Below are positions 55,397 through 64,000 of a DNA stretch of 64,000 bases, in pieces. The notes below the pieces were generated by a model. The model was not told where the DNA came from, made no database searches, and was given only the letters and a program-made list of their open reading frames with translations. How positions within the stretch are numbered: the first letter of the stretch is position 1; each line of letters starts with the position of its first letter. Made by a program: the position numbers and the translations under genes. The stretch covers positions 62,001 through 126,000 of the forward strand of contig JAIUPD010000004.1 of NCBI GenBank assembly GCA_020161615.1, written 5' to 3'. This DNA is from Pseudomonadota bacterium (GTDB taxonomy: Bacteria; Pseudomonadota; Alphaproteobacteria; Rhodobacterales; Rhodobacteraceae).

Positions 55397-56545
55397 ATGC
55401 CCGCGCCCCTCGATCCGGTCGATCTGACCGCCCGCCTGATCCGCTGCCCCTCGGTCACGCCCGAGGAAGGCGGGGCGCTGCGCCTGCTGGAGGCCGAGCT
55501 TTCGGCGGCGGGGTTCACCTGCACCCGGGTCGACCGGGGCGAGACGGCGAACCTCTATGCCCGCTGGGGCGCGAGGGGGGCGAACCGCTCCTTCGGCTTC
55601 AATGGCCATACCGATGTCGTGCCGCCCGGCAACCCGGCCGAGTGGCGCTTCGATCCCTTCTCGGCGACGCTGGCCGAGGGGCGGCTCTACGGGCGCGGCG
55701 CCTGCGACATGAAATCGGGCGTCGCGGCCTTTGTCGCGGCGGCGGTGGATTTCGTGCGCGAGACCCCGCCCGATGGCGCCGTGATCCTGGCCATCACCGG
55801 CGATGAGGAGGGGGACGCGACCGACGGCACCGTGGCGCTGCTGGACTGGATGGCGGCCCAGGGCGAACGGATGAGCCATTGCCTGGTCGGCGAGCCGACC
55901 TGCCCCGAGACCATGGGCGAGATGATGAAGAACGGCCGCCGCGGTTCAATGACCGCACGGATCGAGGCGCGGGGCGTGCAGGGTCATGCCGCCTATCCGC
56001 ATCGGGCGCGGAATCCCTTGCCGGCGCTGGTGCGGCTGCTCGACCGGCTGGCGAGCCATGAGCTGGATCAGGGCAACGCGCTCTTCGATCCCTCGACGCT
56101 GGCGCTGACCACGATCGACACTGGCAACCCGGCGTCCAACGTGATCCCGGCCAAGGCCCGCGCCGTTCTGAACATCCGCTTCAACGACCTTCACACGGGC
56201 GCCAGCCTCACCTCGTGGATCGAGGGCGAGATCACCCGGGTGACCGAGGAAACCGGTGTCGATTTCTCGCTGGTCGTGAAGGTCTCGGGCGAGAGCTTCG
56301 TCACTGAACCCGGCTGGTTCACCGACCTGGTGGCCGATGCGGTGGAAGCGGTCTGCGCGCGGCGCCCGGCTTTGTCCACCTCCGGCGGGACCTCGGATGC
56401 GCGGTTCATCAAGGACCATTGCCCGGTGGTGGAATTCGGCCTCGTCGGCCAGTCGATGCACAAGACTGACGAACATGTCGCCGTCGAGCATGTGCATCAG
56501 TTGAAGGCCGTCTACCGCCGGATGCTGGACGCCTATTTCGCCTGA
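55397..56545 (+). CDS. dapE: Succinyl-diaminopimelate desuccinylase
   Basis: 382 residues from ATG 55397, 6 bases after GGAGG. M20 peptidase metal ligands are H71 (GHTDVV), D104 ([11 protein letters not shown]), E137-E138 (TGDEEGD), with GTSDARF and the last histidine in [12 protein letters not shown]. It removes succinate from N-succinyl-LL-diaminopimelate in lysine and cell-wall precursor synthesis. Its last 13 bases overlap the LOG gene. Confidence 0.96.
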   Translation: MPAPLDPVDLTARLIRCPSVTPEEGGALRLLEAELSAAGFTCTRVDRGETANLYARWGARGANRSFGFNGHTDVVPPGNPAEWRFDPFSATLAEGRLYGRGACDMKSGVAAFVAAAVDFVRETPPDGAVILAITGDEEGDATDGTVALLDWMAAQGERMSHCLVGEPTCPETMGEMMKNGRRGSMTARIEARGVQGHAAYPHRARNPLPALVRLLDRLASHELDQGNALFDPSTLALTTIDTGNPASNVIPAKARAVLNIRFNDLHTGASLTSWIEGEITRVTEETGVDFSLVVKVSGESFVTEPGWFTDLVADAVEAVCARRPALSTSGGTSDARFIKDHCPVVEFGLVGQSMHKTDEHVAVEHVHQLKAVYRRMLDAYFA

Positions 56546-57351
56546 TCCCAGGCCAGGATCGCGGCGACAGCTTCTTCCGCGGTCTCGACGATGCGAAAGA
56601 GCGACAGATCCTCGCGGGCGATGGTTCCGGCCTCGGCCAGCATCTCCCAGTTGACCACGTTTTCCCACCAGTCGCGGCCGAACAGCAGATAGGGGATCGG
56701 CTTCATCCGGCGGGTCTGGATCAGGGTGAGGGATTCGAACATCTCGTCCAGCGTGCCGAAGCCGCCGGGGAACACCACGACCGCCTTGGCGCGCATCAGG
56801 AAATGCATCTTCCTCAGCGCGAAATAGTGGAAGTTGAAACAGAGTTCCGGCGTGACATAGCGGTTCGGCGCCTGTTCATGCGGCAGCACAATGTTGAGGC
56901 CGATGGACTTGCCGCCCGCCTCCTCGGCCCCGCGGTTGCCCGCCTCCATCACGCCCGGGCCACCGCCGGTGGCGATGATCCAGTCGTCGCCGCCCGCGGC
57001 CAGCGAAATCTCGGTCATCTTGCGGGCAAAGATCCGCGCTTCCTCGTAATAATGCGACAGCGCCGCCAGCTGCGGGGTGCGGGCGCGCGCCTTGTGTTCG
57101 GGCGCCGGGATCCGGGCGCCGCCGAACAGGACCACGGTGGATTTCACCCCGGCCTCGTTCATCGCCATCTCGGGCTTCAGCAATTCCAGCTGCAGCCGCA
57201 CCGGGCGCAATTCGTCGCGGCAGAGGAATTCCTCGTCGGCAAAGGCCAGCCGATAGGTCGGCGACAGCGTTTGCGGCGTGTCGGGCACCTGTTCGGCGGC
57301 CACGCGGTCCTCGCGGCTGTCGCGGAATGCGTGGCGGCGTTCATCGCTCAT
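56533..57351 (-). CDS. LOG family protein (TIGR00730-type Rossmann fold)
   Basis: 272 residues from ATG 57351 (MSDERRHAF). The LOG signature [14 protein letters not shown] and PGGFGTLDE are both present. Members are cytokinin riboside monophosphate phosphoribohydrolases or related nucleotide hydrolases; the N-terminal 70 residues are longer than in the short form. Tail-to-tail overlap with dapE of 13 bases. Confidence 0.9.
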   Translation of the reverse strand: MSDERRHAFRDSREDRVAAEQVPDTPQTLSPTYRLAFADEEFLCRDELRPVRLQLELLKPEMAMNEAGVKSTVVLFGGARIPAPEHKARARTPQLAALSHYYEEARIFARKMTEISLAAGGDDWIIATGGGPGVMEAGNRGAEEAGGKSIGLNIVLPHEQAPNRYVTPELCFNFHYFALRKMHFLMRAKAVVVFPGGFGTLDEMFESLTLIQTRRMKPIPYLLFGRDWWENVVNWEMLAEAGTIAREDLSLFRIVETAEEAVAAILAWDQAK

Positions 57352-57424
57352 CGTCTGACCCTTTCCTCGGTGGGATCCCCTGACTATCGTTCCTGCAACG
57401 GGAAGACCAGTAACGGAGGCGGCA

Positions 57425-58354
57425 ATGGACTGGCGGGCAGAGATCGAGGCGGCGGCCGGGCGCATCGCGGGCCATGTCCGCCGGACCCCGGTGATGGCGA
57501 TCACGCTGGGCGGGTTTCCCATGGAAATCAAGCTGGAGCAGTTGCAGCACACCGGGACGTTCAAGGCCCGCGGCGCCTTCAACTCGCTGATCAAGGGGCC
57601 GGTGCCCGCAGGCGGCGTGGTCGCGGCGTCGGGCGGGAACCACGGCGCGGCGGTGGGCTATGCGGCGGCGAGCCTGGGTATCCCGGCGCAGATCTTTGTC
57701 CCGGAGATGGCGGGCCCGTCGAAAATCGCGCTGATCGAGCGGACCGGGGCGGGGCTTACCGTTGTGCCCGGCCAATACGCCGATGCTTTGGAGGCGGCGC
57801 TGGCGCATGAGGCCAAGACCGGCGCCATGCAGGTCCATGCCTATGACGCGCCGGGCACGCTGGCCGGGCAGGGGACGCTGGCGCGGGAATGGGACGAGCA
57901 GGGCTTGCAGGCCGATACCGTGCTGATCGCGGTGGGTGGAGGGGGGCTCATCGGCGGGGCGCTGGCCTGGTGGCAGGGCGCCCGCAAGGTGATCGCGGTC
58001 GAGCCCGAGACTTCCTGCGCGCTGCATGCCGCGCTGGCGGCGGGCGGGCCGGTGGATGTCGAGGTCTCGGGCGTCGCCGCCAATGCGCTGGGCGCGCGGC
58101 GGATCGGCGCGCTCTGCTACGGGCTGGCGGCGGGGCAGGGGATCCCGTCGGTGCTGGTCAGCGACGACGCGATCCTTGACGCGCAGCGCCTCCTCTGGCG
58201 CGAGGCGCGGCTGCTGGTCGAACCCGCGGGCGCCACCGCCTTGGCCGCGCTCCTCTCCCGCGCCTATGTCCCGGCGCCGGGGGAAAGGGTGGCGGTGCTG
58301 CTCTGCGGGGCGAACCCCGCGCCCGAGCCGGTCTTCGGGGACAGGGCAGCATGA
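57425..58354 (+). CDS. Threonine/serine dehydratase-type PLP enzyme
   Basis: 309 residues, fold-type II PLP enzyme. The PLP lysine is K47 (GTFKARGAF), with SGGNHGAAVGYAA as the phosphate/PLP side loop and VGGGGLIGG as the glycine loop. No ACT domain, so it resembles catabolic threonine/serine dehydratases. The substrate is uncertain. Its stop overlaps the next gene (ATGA). Confidence 0.88.
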   Translation: MDWRAEIEAAAGRIAGHVRRTPVMAITLGGFPMEIKLEQLQHTGTFKARGAFNSLIKGPVPAGGVVAASGGNHGAAVGYAAASLGIPAQIFVPEMAGPSKIALIERTGAGLTVVPGQYADALEAALAHEAKTGAMQVHAYDAPGTLAGQGTLAREWDEQGLQADTVLIAVGGGGLIGGALAWWQGARKVIAVEPETSCALHAALAAGGPVDVEVSGVAANALGARRIGALCYGLAAGQGIPSVLVSDDAILDAQRLLWREARLLVEPAGATALAALLSRAYVPAPGERVAVLLCGANPAPEPVFGDRAA

Positions 58355-58776
58355 GCACGGCGCAGCACACACTCGTCCGGTTCGACGTGAACAAGGCCGC
58401 GGTCGGGGCGGGCAGCGGAAAGCTGACCACGGGCGCGATGGTTGCCTATGTGCAGTCCCTTCTCGTGGAGGCGGGCTGGCATGCCGCGGAGCCGGTTGGC
58501 CATCTGGTCGAGGAGGTCTGGACTTGCGCGTTCGACCGCAAGGGCGCGCGCTTCGAGTTGGCCGGTGAACTGGCGCAGCCCTCGGAGGGCCAGGCGGAGC
58601 CGTGGTGCGTCGCGATGATCTCGATGGGTCGGGAAGAGCGCCGCAGCCTCCTCGACTGGATCAGGAGACGTAGCCGGCCCGACCCGATGGCAGACCCCGA
58701 GGCGCCCAAGGAGGTCCTGGCGATTCTGAGCCGGGCGCCGGGCATCCGAAACGTCACGGTCGTCGACGCGTTCTGA
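58351..58776 (+). CDS. Hypothetical protein coupled to the dehydratase gene
   Basis: 141 residues, no signal peptide or membrane helix, one tryptophan-rich segment ([20 protein letters not shown]). It starts at the ATG overlapping the dehydratase stop. I do not recognise the family. Codon use is like that of the neighbours. Confidence 0.65.
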   Translation: MSTAQHTLVRFDVNKAAVGAGSGKLTTGAMVAYVQSLLVEAGWHAAEPVGHLVEEVWTCAFDRKGARFELAGELAQPSEGQAEPWCVAMISMGREERRSLLDWIRRRSRPDPMADPEAPKEVLAILSRAPGIRNVTVVDAF

Positions 58777-58810
58777 CGCGCCGCCGCCGGGCGGGCATTG
58801 CCCAACCGCG

Positions 58811-59221
58811 TTAGAGGCTCTGCACCTCGATCCCGGCGATATCGGCGCGCGCCCGGATCCGCGCTTCGAGGGCGGCGCTCAGGGGCTCGGTCGCGGGGCG
58901 GGTGTCGATGCGCTTGAACCAGCGGCGGATGGTGGGCCGGGCCGGTTCGAGATAGACTTGGTGCTGCACGGGCTTCTGGAAATCGTCGCTGTGGCAGCCG
59001 ACGATCAGGCGAAACCCGCCGTCATGGGTGATATCCAGCGCGATGCCCCAATCCTCGACCACCGGAGCCCCGACGCGGTAGCCGGCGCGGGTCAGCCCCT
59101 CCGCGACAAAGGCGGCCAGATCGGCGGCAAAGATCCCGGGGTTGATGAAGGCCTCGCCGCCCTCGGCCTCCTCCGGCCGTCGGCGGAAGGCGTCGCAAAG
59201 GAAGGTGAAATCGCTGTGCAT
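58811..59221 (-). CDS. Hypothetical protein between dapE and dapD
   Basis: 136 residues from ATG 59221, 5 bases after AGGAGG. Cytosolic, with a beta-rich middle ([28 protein letters not shown]) and a C-terminal helix. Transcribed opposite to dapD, divergent from it by 120 bases. I do not recognise the family. Confidence 0.65.
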   Translation of the reverse strand: MHSDFTFLCDAFRRRPEEAEGGEAFINPGIFAADLAAFVAEGLTRAGYRVGAPVVEDWGIALDITHDGGFRLIVGCHSDDFQKPVQHQVYLEPARPTIRRWFKRIDTRPATEPLSAALEARIRARADIAGIEVQSL

Positions 59222-59341
59222 CGGGCCTCCTGCGGGTGGGTCTGCGGGTCCGGGCGGCGGCAAGAAGGCGCAGCCGGGAACGTTGTTTGTCCCCGTCGCC
59301 CATTGTATAGGCAACCGGGAAAACGCACCCGGAGAGAGCCC

Positions 59342-60169
<828 letters not shown>

Positions 60170-60181
60170 TCCGCGCGGCCA

Positions 60182-60209
60182 GGCCGGACCGCCGCGCGGC
60201 GGTCCGGCC
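60182..60209 (+). terminator. Hairpin after dapD
   Basis: GGCCGGACCGCC (60182-60193) pairs perfectly with GGCGGTCCGGCC (60198-60209) around GCGC. AACTTTC follows, a weak T-tract. Confidence 0.6.
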
Positions 60210-60294
60210 GGAACGGAACTTTCTCCGGCGCTGGTGGTTAACATCGCAAGCGCCGGGAATGGCCCGGCGCCCCGTTACCGAATGGGGGACTATC

Positions 60295-60549
60295 ATGACC
60301 GGACTTGGATGGATTGCTGCCATCATCGTCGGTGCCATCGCGGGGTGGCTCGCCGAACAATTCATGCGCTCGAATATGGGCATCCTGATGAACATCATCC
60401 TGGGCATCGGCGGTGCGCTGATCCTGAACGCCATCCTGTTGGCGGCCCTGGGCAGCACGCTGGGCGGCTGGATCGGGCAATTGGTCATCGGCTTCATCGG
60501 CGCCTGCCTGCTGATCGCGCTGGCCCGGATGCTGCGCCGCGCGGCCTGA
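60295..60549 (+). CDS. GlsB/YeaQ/YmgE family membrane protein
   Basis: 84 residues with three hydrophobic helices: LGWIAAIIVGAIAGWLAEQF, MNIILGIGGALILNAILL and GQLVIGFIGACLLIALARM. The GAIAGWLA and Gly-zipper pattern fit the transglycosylase-associated/GlsB family, small stress-related membrane proteins. The family is defined by sequence only. It follows the dapD hairpin and precedes a strong terminator. Confidence 0.85.
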   Translation: MTGLGWIAAIIVGAIAGWLAEQFMRSNMGILMNIILGIGGALILNAILLAALGSTLGGWIGQLVIGFIGACLLIALARMLRRAA

Positions 60550-60585
60550 TCCGCGCCTGAGGATTTCGGCCCGAGGGCCGGATAC

Positions 60586-60626
60586 CCCCCGGACGCTGAC
60601 CTCGTGCGTCCGGGGGCTTCTTTTTT
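60586..60626 (+). terminator. Rho-independent terminator after the GlsB-like gene
   Basis: CCCCCGGACGC (60586-60596) pairs perfectly with GCGTCCGGGGG (60606-60616) around a 9-base loop, and is followed by CTTCTTTTTT. Confidence 0.85.
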
Positions 60627-60662
60627 CCCGGACAAAGTTGTTGATGCAGGTGCCGGGCTGGC

Positions 60663-60815
60663 GAAGTCCTGTATGATGAAGCCTCGACGGCTTCGGTCAT
60701 GATGGCGGCGCCTGCTCCCTGCAAGCACGGCGTGAACCTCTCTTGCGCGGCGAGCGTGAAGCGAGTCGCCGCGCAATGCCCGTCAAAAACCCCGATCAAC
60801 GAGCTGCTGCGCCCC
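60663..60815 (+). pseudogene. Decayed fragment of a dapD 3' end
   Basis: The 153 bases align without gaps to dapD bases 60014-60166 (codons 225-275): 113 of 153 bases identical, and in the same frame 29 of 51 residues identical. The last 94 bases (60722-60815) reach 76/94. The frame has no stop in the aligned part; the dapD stop position reads CCC CAG. It has no start region or catalytic domain, so it cannot make an active enzyme. A weaker match of about 10 codons upstream (KVVD) suggests the homology once began nearer 60635. Confidence 0.75.
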
Positions 60816-60888
60816 CAGGGACAAGGGGCGCCCCTCGCAGGACGCCCCTCATCTTGCCGATAAATACGCCCGTCGGGCGATCCTTGTC

Positions 60889-62316
60889 TTACGCCTTGGG
60901 CGCGTCCGGCCAGGCACTCGGGTCGGTGTCCAGATCGGGGAATTTCGCCGGATCGAAGACGGGCCGCTTGATCCCCGATTTCAGCTGATCGCGGTAATCG
61001 TTGATGATCCGCAGCGCCACCGGGAACAGCATCATCAGCGCCAGCAGGTTCACCACCGCCAGAATGCCCATCATCGGGTCCGAGAACGAGAAGACAAAGG
61101 TCGCGCCCGGTGCCACGGCGCCCAGAAACACGATCGCCATGATCGCGACGCGCAGCGCGTTCTGGGCCATCTTGCTGTTGGTCAGGAAGCTCAGCGCATT
61201 CTCGCCCAGATAGTAATTGTACATGATCGACGAGAACGAGAAGAGGAAGATCGCCGCCGTCAGGTAGTACTGCGCCCAGGAACCGACATGGCTGACCATG
61301 GATTGCTGGGTCAGGATCACGCCGTCCACACCGTCCGCGCCCGGCACATAGACATCACCCAGCAGGATGATGAACGCCGTGCAGGAACAGATCAGGATCG
61401 TGTCGATGAAGACCGAAAAGCTCTGCGTGATGCCCTGGCTGACCGGGTGGCGCACATAAGCGGTCGCCGCCACGTTGGGCGCGGAGCCAAGCCCCGCCTC
61501 GTTCGAGAAGAGGCCCCGGCGCAGACCCTGCGCGATCGCCGCACCGACACCGCCCGCGACAGCCTCGCGGAAGCCGAAAGCGTTGGCGACGATGTCGATG
61601 AGCACGCCCGGCAGGCTGGTCAGGTTCAACACGATGATCAGCAGCGCCATGGCCAGATAGCCGATGGCCATGACCGGGACGATGACATCGGCGGCTTTGG
61701 CGATCCGGTGAATGCCGCCAAAGACGATGATCCCGGTTGCGAGGGCCAGCGCGATGCCGGTGTAAAGCCGCGGAATGGACAGGCTGTCCAGCGCCGCCCC
61801 CGCCACGGTGTTGCCCTGAAACGCATTGAAGCCGATGGCAAAGGACGCGATCAGGCAGACGGAATAGATGACCGCCAGCCAGCGATAATTTGCGCCAAGA
61901 CCATGGATGATCGAGCGCGCCGGACCGCCGCGATAATCGCCGCCCGGCTCGGTGCGCTTGTAGAGCTGCGCCAGCGTTGCCTCGATCAGCGCCGAGCACA
62001 TGCCGACCAGCGCAATCGCCCACATCCAGAAGACCGCCCCCGGCCCGCCTGCCGTGATGGCCACCGCCACGCCCGCGATATTGCCGCCGCCGACGCGTCC
62101 CCCGACCGAGACGAACAACGCGGCGCGCGCGCTGATCTTGCTGGGGTCCGCGTCCGTGTCGCTGCGAAGGACGCGGAACATGCGCTTGAAGAAACGAAAC
62201 TGCGCGAAGCCGCTGGCAATCGTGAAGAACACGCCAAGGATGACAAGGAAGGGGATCAGCGCCCAGCCCCAGGTAAGATCATTGATCGCGTTGAAGATTG
62301 TATCGAGAAAACCCAT
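60889..62316 (-). CDS. Sodium:alanine/glycine symporter, AGCS family
   Basis: 475 residues from ATG 62316 (MGFLDTIFNAINDLTWG), after AAGGGA. Around eleven helices are predicted. AGCS signatures are GGRVGGGNIAGVAVAI, KRTEPGGDYRGGPA and NEAGLGSAPNVAATA. It imports alanine or glycine with sodium. Longer starts would add a 32-residue polar segment. Its substrate preference is not visible. Confidence 0.92.
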   Translation of the reverse strand: MGFLDTIFNAINDLTWGWALIPFLVILGVFFTIASGFAQFRFFKRMFRVLRSDTDADPSKISARAALFVSVGGRVGGGNIAGVAVAITAGGPGAVFWMWAIALVGMCSALIEATLAQLYKRTEPGGDYRGGPARSIIHGLGANYRWLAVIYSVCLIASFAIGFNAFQGNTVAGAALDSLSIPRLYTGIALALATGIIVFGGIHRIAKAADVIVPVMAIGYLAMALLIIVLNLTSLPGVLIDIVANAFGFREAVAGGVGAAIAQGLRRGLFSNEAGLGSAPNVAATAYVRHPVSQGITQSFSVFIDTILICSCTAFIILLGDVYVPGADGVDGVILTQQSMVSHVGSWAQYYLTAAIFLFSFSSIMYNYYLGENALSFLTNSKMAQNALRVAIMAIVFLGAVAPGATFVFSFSDPMMGILAVVNLLALMMLFPVALRIINDYRDQLKSGIKRPVFDPAKFPDLDTDPSAWPDAPKA

Positions 62317-62550
62317 CCGCTTGTCCCTTCTGGCAGTAGCCGCCTTGTCGGCGTCGGGCAGGCCCATGTGGGTTGCCTGTCCCGTTCCGGCCGCGAATTT
62401 TTGGCCCGACACTGCGTCGAACTGTCACAGCTTAGGCGGAAACCTGCAGGACAGACAAGGAATAGCCGAATATCTGACCGTTCCTTGGGAAAATGACCGG
62501 ATATGCGGAGAGACTGCCCGCCAATTGCGCAATCGGTCGGGTGCGGGTTG

Positions 62551-62578
62551 CGTCTGCCGTCTGCCGTCTGCCGTCTGC
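62551..62578. repeat. Tandem repeat CGTCTGC, four perfect copies
   Basis: Four head-to-tail heptamers lie 4 bases beyond the rhodanese stop codon on the minus strand (stop at 62583-62585), between that gene and the AGCS gene. Seven is not a multiple of three, so a change of copy number would not disturb the gene, but could change spacing in the AGCS upstream region. Confidence 0.85.
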
Positions 62579-62582
62579 GCGC

Positions 62583-62978
62583 TCAGGCCGTCTTGTGCGG
62601 CTTCTCGCCCACCGGCCCGCCCGCCGCCTTCCAGCCGCTGAAGCCGTCGGTGATATGCATCACCTTCTCCAGCCCCATCTCCTGCGCCAGCTTCGCGGAC
62701 AAAGCCGACCGCCAGCCCGAGGCGCAGTAGAACACGATCCGGTTGCCGGTCTGGAACTGGGGCTTGGCGTAGGGGCTTTCCGGGTCGATCCAGAATTCCA
62801 GCATGCCGCGCGGGCAATGGAAGGCGCCGGGGATCATCCCCTCGCGCTCAAGCTCGCGCGGGTCGCGCAGATCGACGAAGGTGACGCCCTCGGCGCCGTG
62901 CAGGGTCAGCAACTCGGCTGCCGGGGCGTGGTCGATCACCGCATTGGCCTCGGCCACCATGTCCTTGACGCGTTTCAT
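62583..62978 (-). CDS. Rhodanese-like domain protein
   Basis: 131 residues from ATG 62978 after AGGAGGACGG. The active-site loop is C85-A-S-G-W-R90, with the upstream CDC25-type FVDLRDPREL. A single rhodanese domain with the intact cysteine, so likely a sulfurtransferase; the acceptor is unknown. It ends 5 bases before the CGTCTGC repeat. Confidence 0.9.
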   Translation of the reverse strand: MKRVKDMVAEANAVIDHAPAAELLTLHGAEGVTFVDLRDPRELEREGMIPGAFHCPRGMLEFWIDPESPYAKPQFQTGNRIVFYCASGWRSALSAKLAQEMGLEKVMHITDGFSGWKAAGGPVGEKPHKTA

Positions 62979-63115
62979 GTCCGTCCTCCTGTCTTCGACG
63001 CAGCCAATCATGCAGCGGGCGACGAGGCAACCCGTCTGGTCCCGGCGTAAACCGCCTGTTAGCCTTTCTGGCGCCTATGCTTGGGCGACCTGTCCGGTCG
63101 TGGTGGTGTTCTGTC

Positions 63116-63814
63116 ATGCTGACCTCGCTTCCCGTTCGCCTGGCCCTTTCGCCCGTCCTGCTGCCGCAGGCGCTCGCGGTGCGTTGGCATGCGCTGGCGC
63201 TGCCGGAACCGTCGGGGCCGCGACAGGGGGTGACCGGTCAGGGGCCGGTGCTGAGGCTGCTGGTGCTGGGCGATTCCTCGGCGGCGGGGGTCGGCGCGGG
63301 CGCGCAGGATCAGGCGCTGGCGGGGCGGCTGGTCGCCGATCTCGCACGGGATTTCACCGTGCACTGGCGGCTGGAAGCCCGGACTGGCCTCACCTCGGCG
63401 CAGATGCTGGAGCGGCTCTTGCAGCGCGACCTTGGCCCTGTCGATGTCGCCGTGACGGCGCTGGGGGTGAACGACGTGACGCATCAGGTCTCGCCCAGGC
63501 GCTTCCGTGACCTGCAGCGCGCCATTGCCGCGCTGCTGTTGCGGCAGGGCGCGCAGCAGGTCTGGCGCTCGGGCCTGCCCCCGATGGAGCGGTTTCCGCT
63601 GCTGCCCCGACCGCTGCGCAACGTCCTTGGGGCGCAGGCGCGCAAACTCGACCGGGTGCTTGAGGCAGAGTCGATCGCCCCCTTGTACCGGCTGCCCTTT
63701 GATGCCGCGCATCTGGATCCGGCGATGCTGGCGCGCGACGGCTTTCATCCGGGGCCGGCGATCTATGCGGAATGGGCGCGCCAACTCGCGCGCGAGATCC
63801 GGCTGCGCGTCTAG
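63116..63814 (+). CDS. SGNH/GDSL hydrolase family protein
   Basis: 232 residues from ATG 63116. Block I is LVLGDSSAAGVG (catalytic S54), block III is LGVNDVTHQV and block V is DGFHPG (D and H of the triad). The N-terminal 25 residues are moderately hydrophobic (LALSPVLLPQALAVRW) and may anchor it. Such enzymes are esterases, thioesterases or lipases. The 63077 ATG would add 13 residues. Confidence 0.85.
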   Translation: MLTSLPVRLALSPVLLPQALAVRWHALALPEPSGPRQGVTGQGPVLRLLVLGDSSAAGVGAGAQDQALAGRLVADLARDFTVHWRLEARTGLTSAQMLERLLQRDLGPVDVAVTALGVNDVTHQVSPRRFRDLQRAIAALLLRQGAQQVWRSGLPPMERFPLLPRPLRNVLGAQARKLDRVLEAESIAPLYRLPFDAAHLDPAMLARDGFHPGPAIYAEWARQLAREIRLRV

Positions 63815-64000
63815 GCCTGTCCATGCCCCGGCGATGCGGCTGAGGGCGCTGCGCCGCTTCTTGCCCGGGTCCTGGCCACGACGCATGCCGACCTGCCTGC
63901 CCGGGATGCCGACCTGTCGAGGGTCATTGCCCAGCCGGCCGGGCGGCCGCGCGCGGGCGGGCAAATGGCCACCGAGAGCCCCGGCTCAAGACTGGCTTGC

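Larger units (their letters stand above)
60550..60888. other. Intergenic region with terminator and dapD remnant (339 bases)
   Basis: It contains a terminator (60586-60626) and a decayed dapD 3' end (60663-60815). After 60815 the sequence reads through GGACAAGGGGCGCCCCTCGC and TAA in the same frame, then the stop of the AGCS gene on the minus strand at 60889. No intact gene is seen. Confidence 0.6.

Noticed and set aside
63815-64000. Open frame from the SGNH stop to the window end
   Set aside because: The stretch is open in more than one frame as expected at this GC content; no start, ribosome site or recognisable sequence. No gene is called.

Overview
The window is high-GC alphaproteobacterial chromosome, most likely from the Rhodobacteraceae (Rhodobacter/Paracoccus type). 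The inference rests on gene content and order: a bztABCD glutamate/aspartate transporter, secY directly followed by adk and rpsM, an ATP12-type F1 assembly chaperone, a pckA | chvI-chvG-hprK-rapZ-EIIA-HPr cluster, a long-form (2S)-methylsuccinyl-CoA dehydrogenase of the ethylmalonyl-CoA pathway, and dapE/dapD. No rRNA, tRNA, CRISPR array, transposase or prophage was seen. Genes are packed tightly, with many 4-base ATGA/GTGA stop-start overlaps.

Layout. 1-6.0 kb: end of an ABC ATPase, an orphan DarT-like ADP-ribosyltransferase coupled to an MFS transporter on the minus strand, then a five-gene plus-strand run (RidA, glycerophosphodiesterase, FemAB-like acyltransferase, GST, PhhB). 6.2-19.7 kb: ribosomal genes rpmC to rpmD, then an insertion (two unknown proteins, a cytochrome P450 and an antisense MAPEG gene), then rplO-secY-adk, an exported unknown, rpsM-rpsK-rpoA-rplQ, ending in a terminator. 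The upstream S10 genes (rpsJ to rplP) do not directly precede rpmC. 19.7-26 kb: DUF1304 protein, DegP-type protease, and a coupled run rarA-crcB-rluC-HAD phosphatase-ATP12. 26-30.8 kb: bztABCD with an attenuator-like hairpin after bztA. 30.9-40.5 kb (mainly minus strand): sixA, Fe-S protein, argB, engB, MOSC, yidC, an EAL phosphodiesterase, ttcA, yidD and DUF523. 40.6-46 kb: SDR, MFS, mcd, TSUP permease and DUF3859 protein. 46.2-52.6 kb: pckA divergent from the ChvI/ChvG two-component system and regulatory PTS genes. 53-64 kb: hybrid histidine kinase, dapE, LOG protein, PLP dehydratase, dapD, GlsB-like protein, AGCS symporter, rhodanese and SGNH hydrolase.

How the genes fit together. The ribosomal, RNA polymerase, SecY and Adk genes form the growth-related core. 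BztABCD imports acidic amino acids and amides. PckA, Mcd and the ChvGI-HprK-PTS cluster link carbon and envelope sensing to gluconeogenesis and C2 assimilation; no sugar permease accompanies the PTS proteins. YidC, YidD and EngB serve membrane-protein insertion and ribosome assembly. DapE and DapD belong to the succinylase branch of lysine/diaminopimelate synthesis.

The least expected observations are: a decayed second copy of the dapD 3' end at 60663-60815 (29 of 51 residues identical, no indels); an orphan DarT-family protein without its DarG antitoxin; a P450 and antisense MAPEG gene splitting the spc operon, with a candidate restart promoter; a perfect 25-base inverted repeat between rpoA and rplQ; a four-copy heptamer tandem repeat; and a 15-base inverted repeat upstream of yidC. 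No clearly novel multi-gene system was identified.
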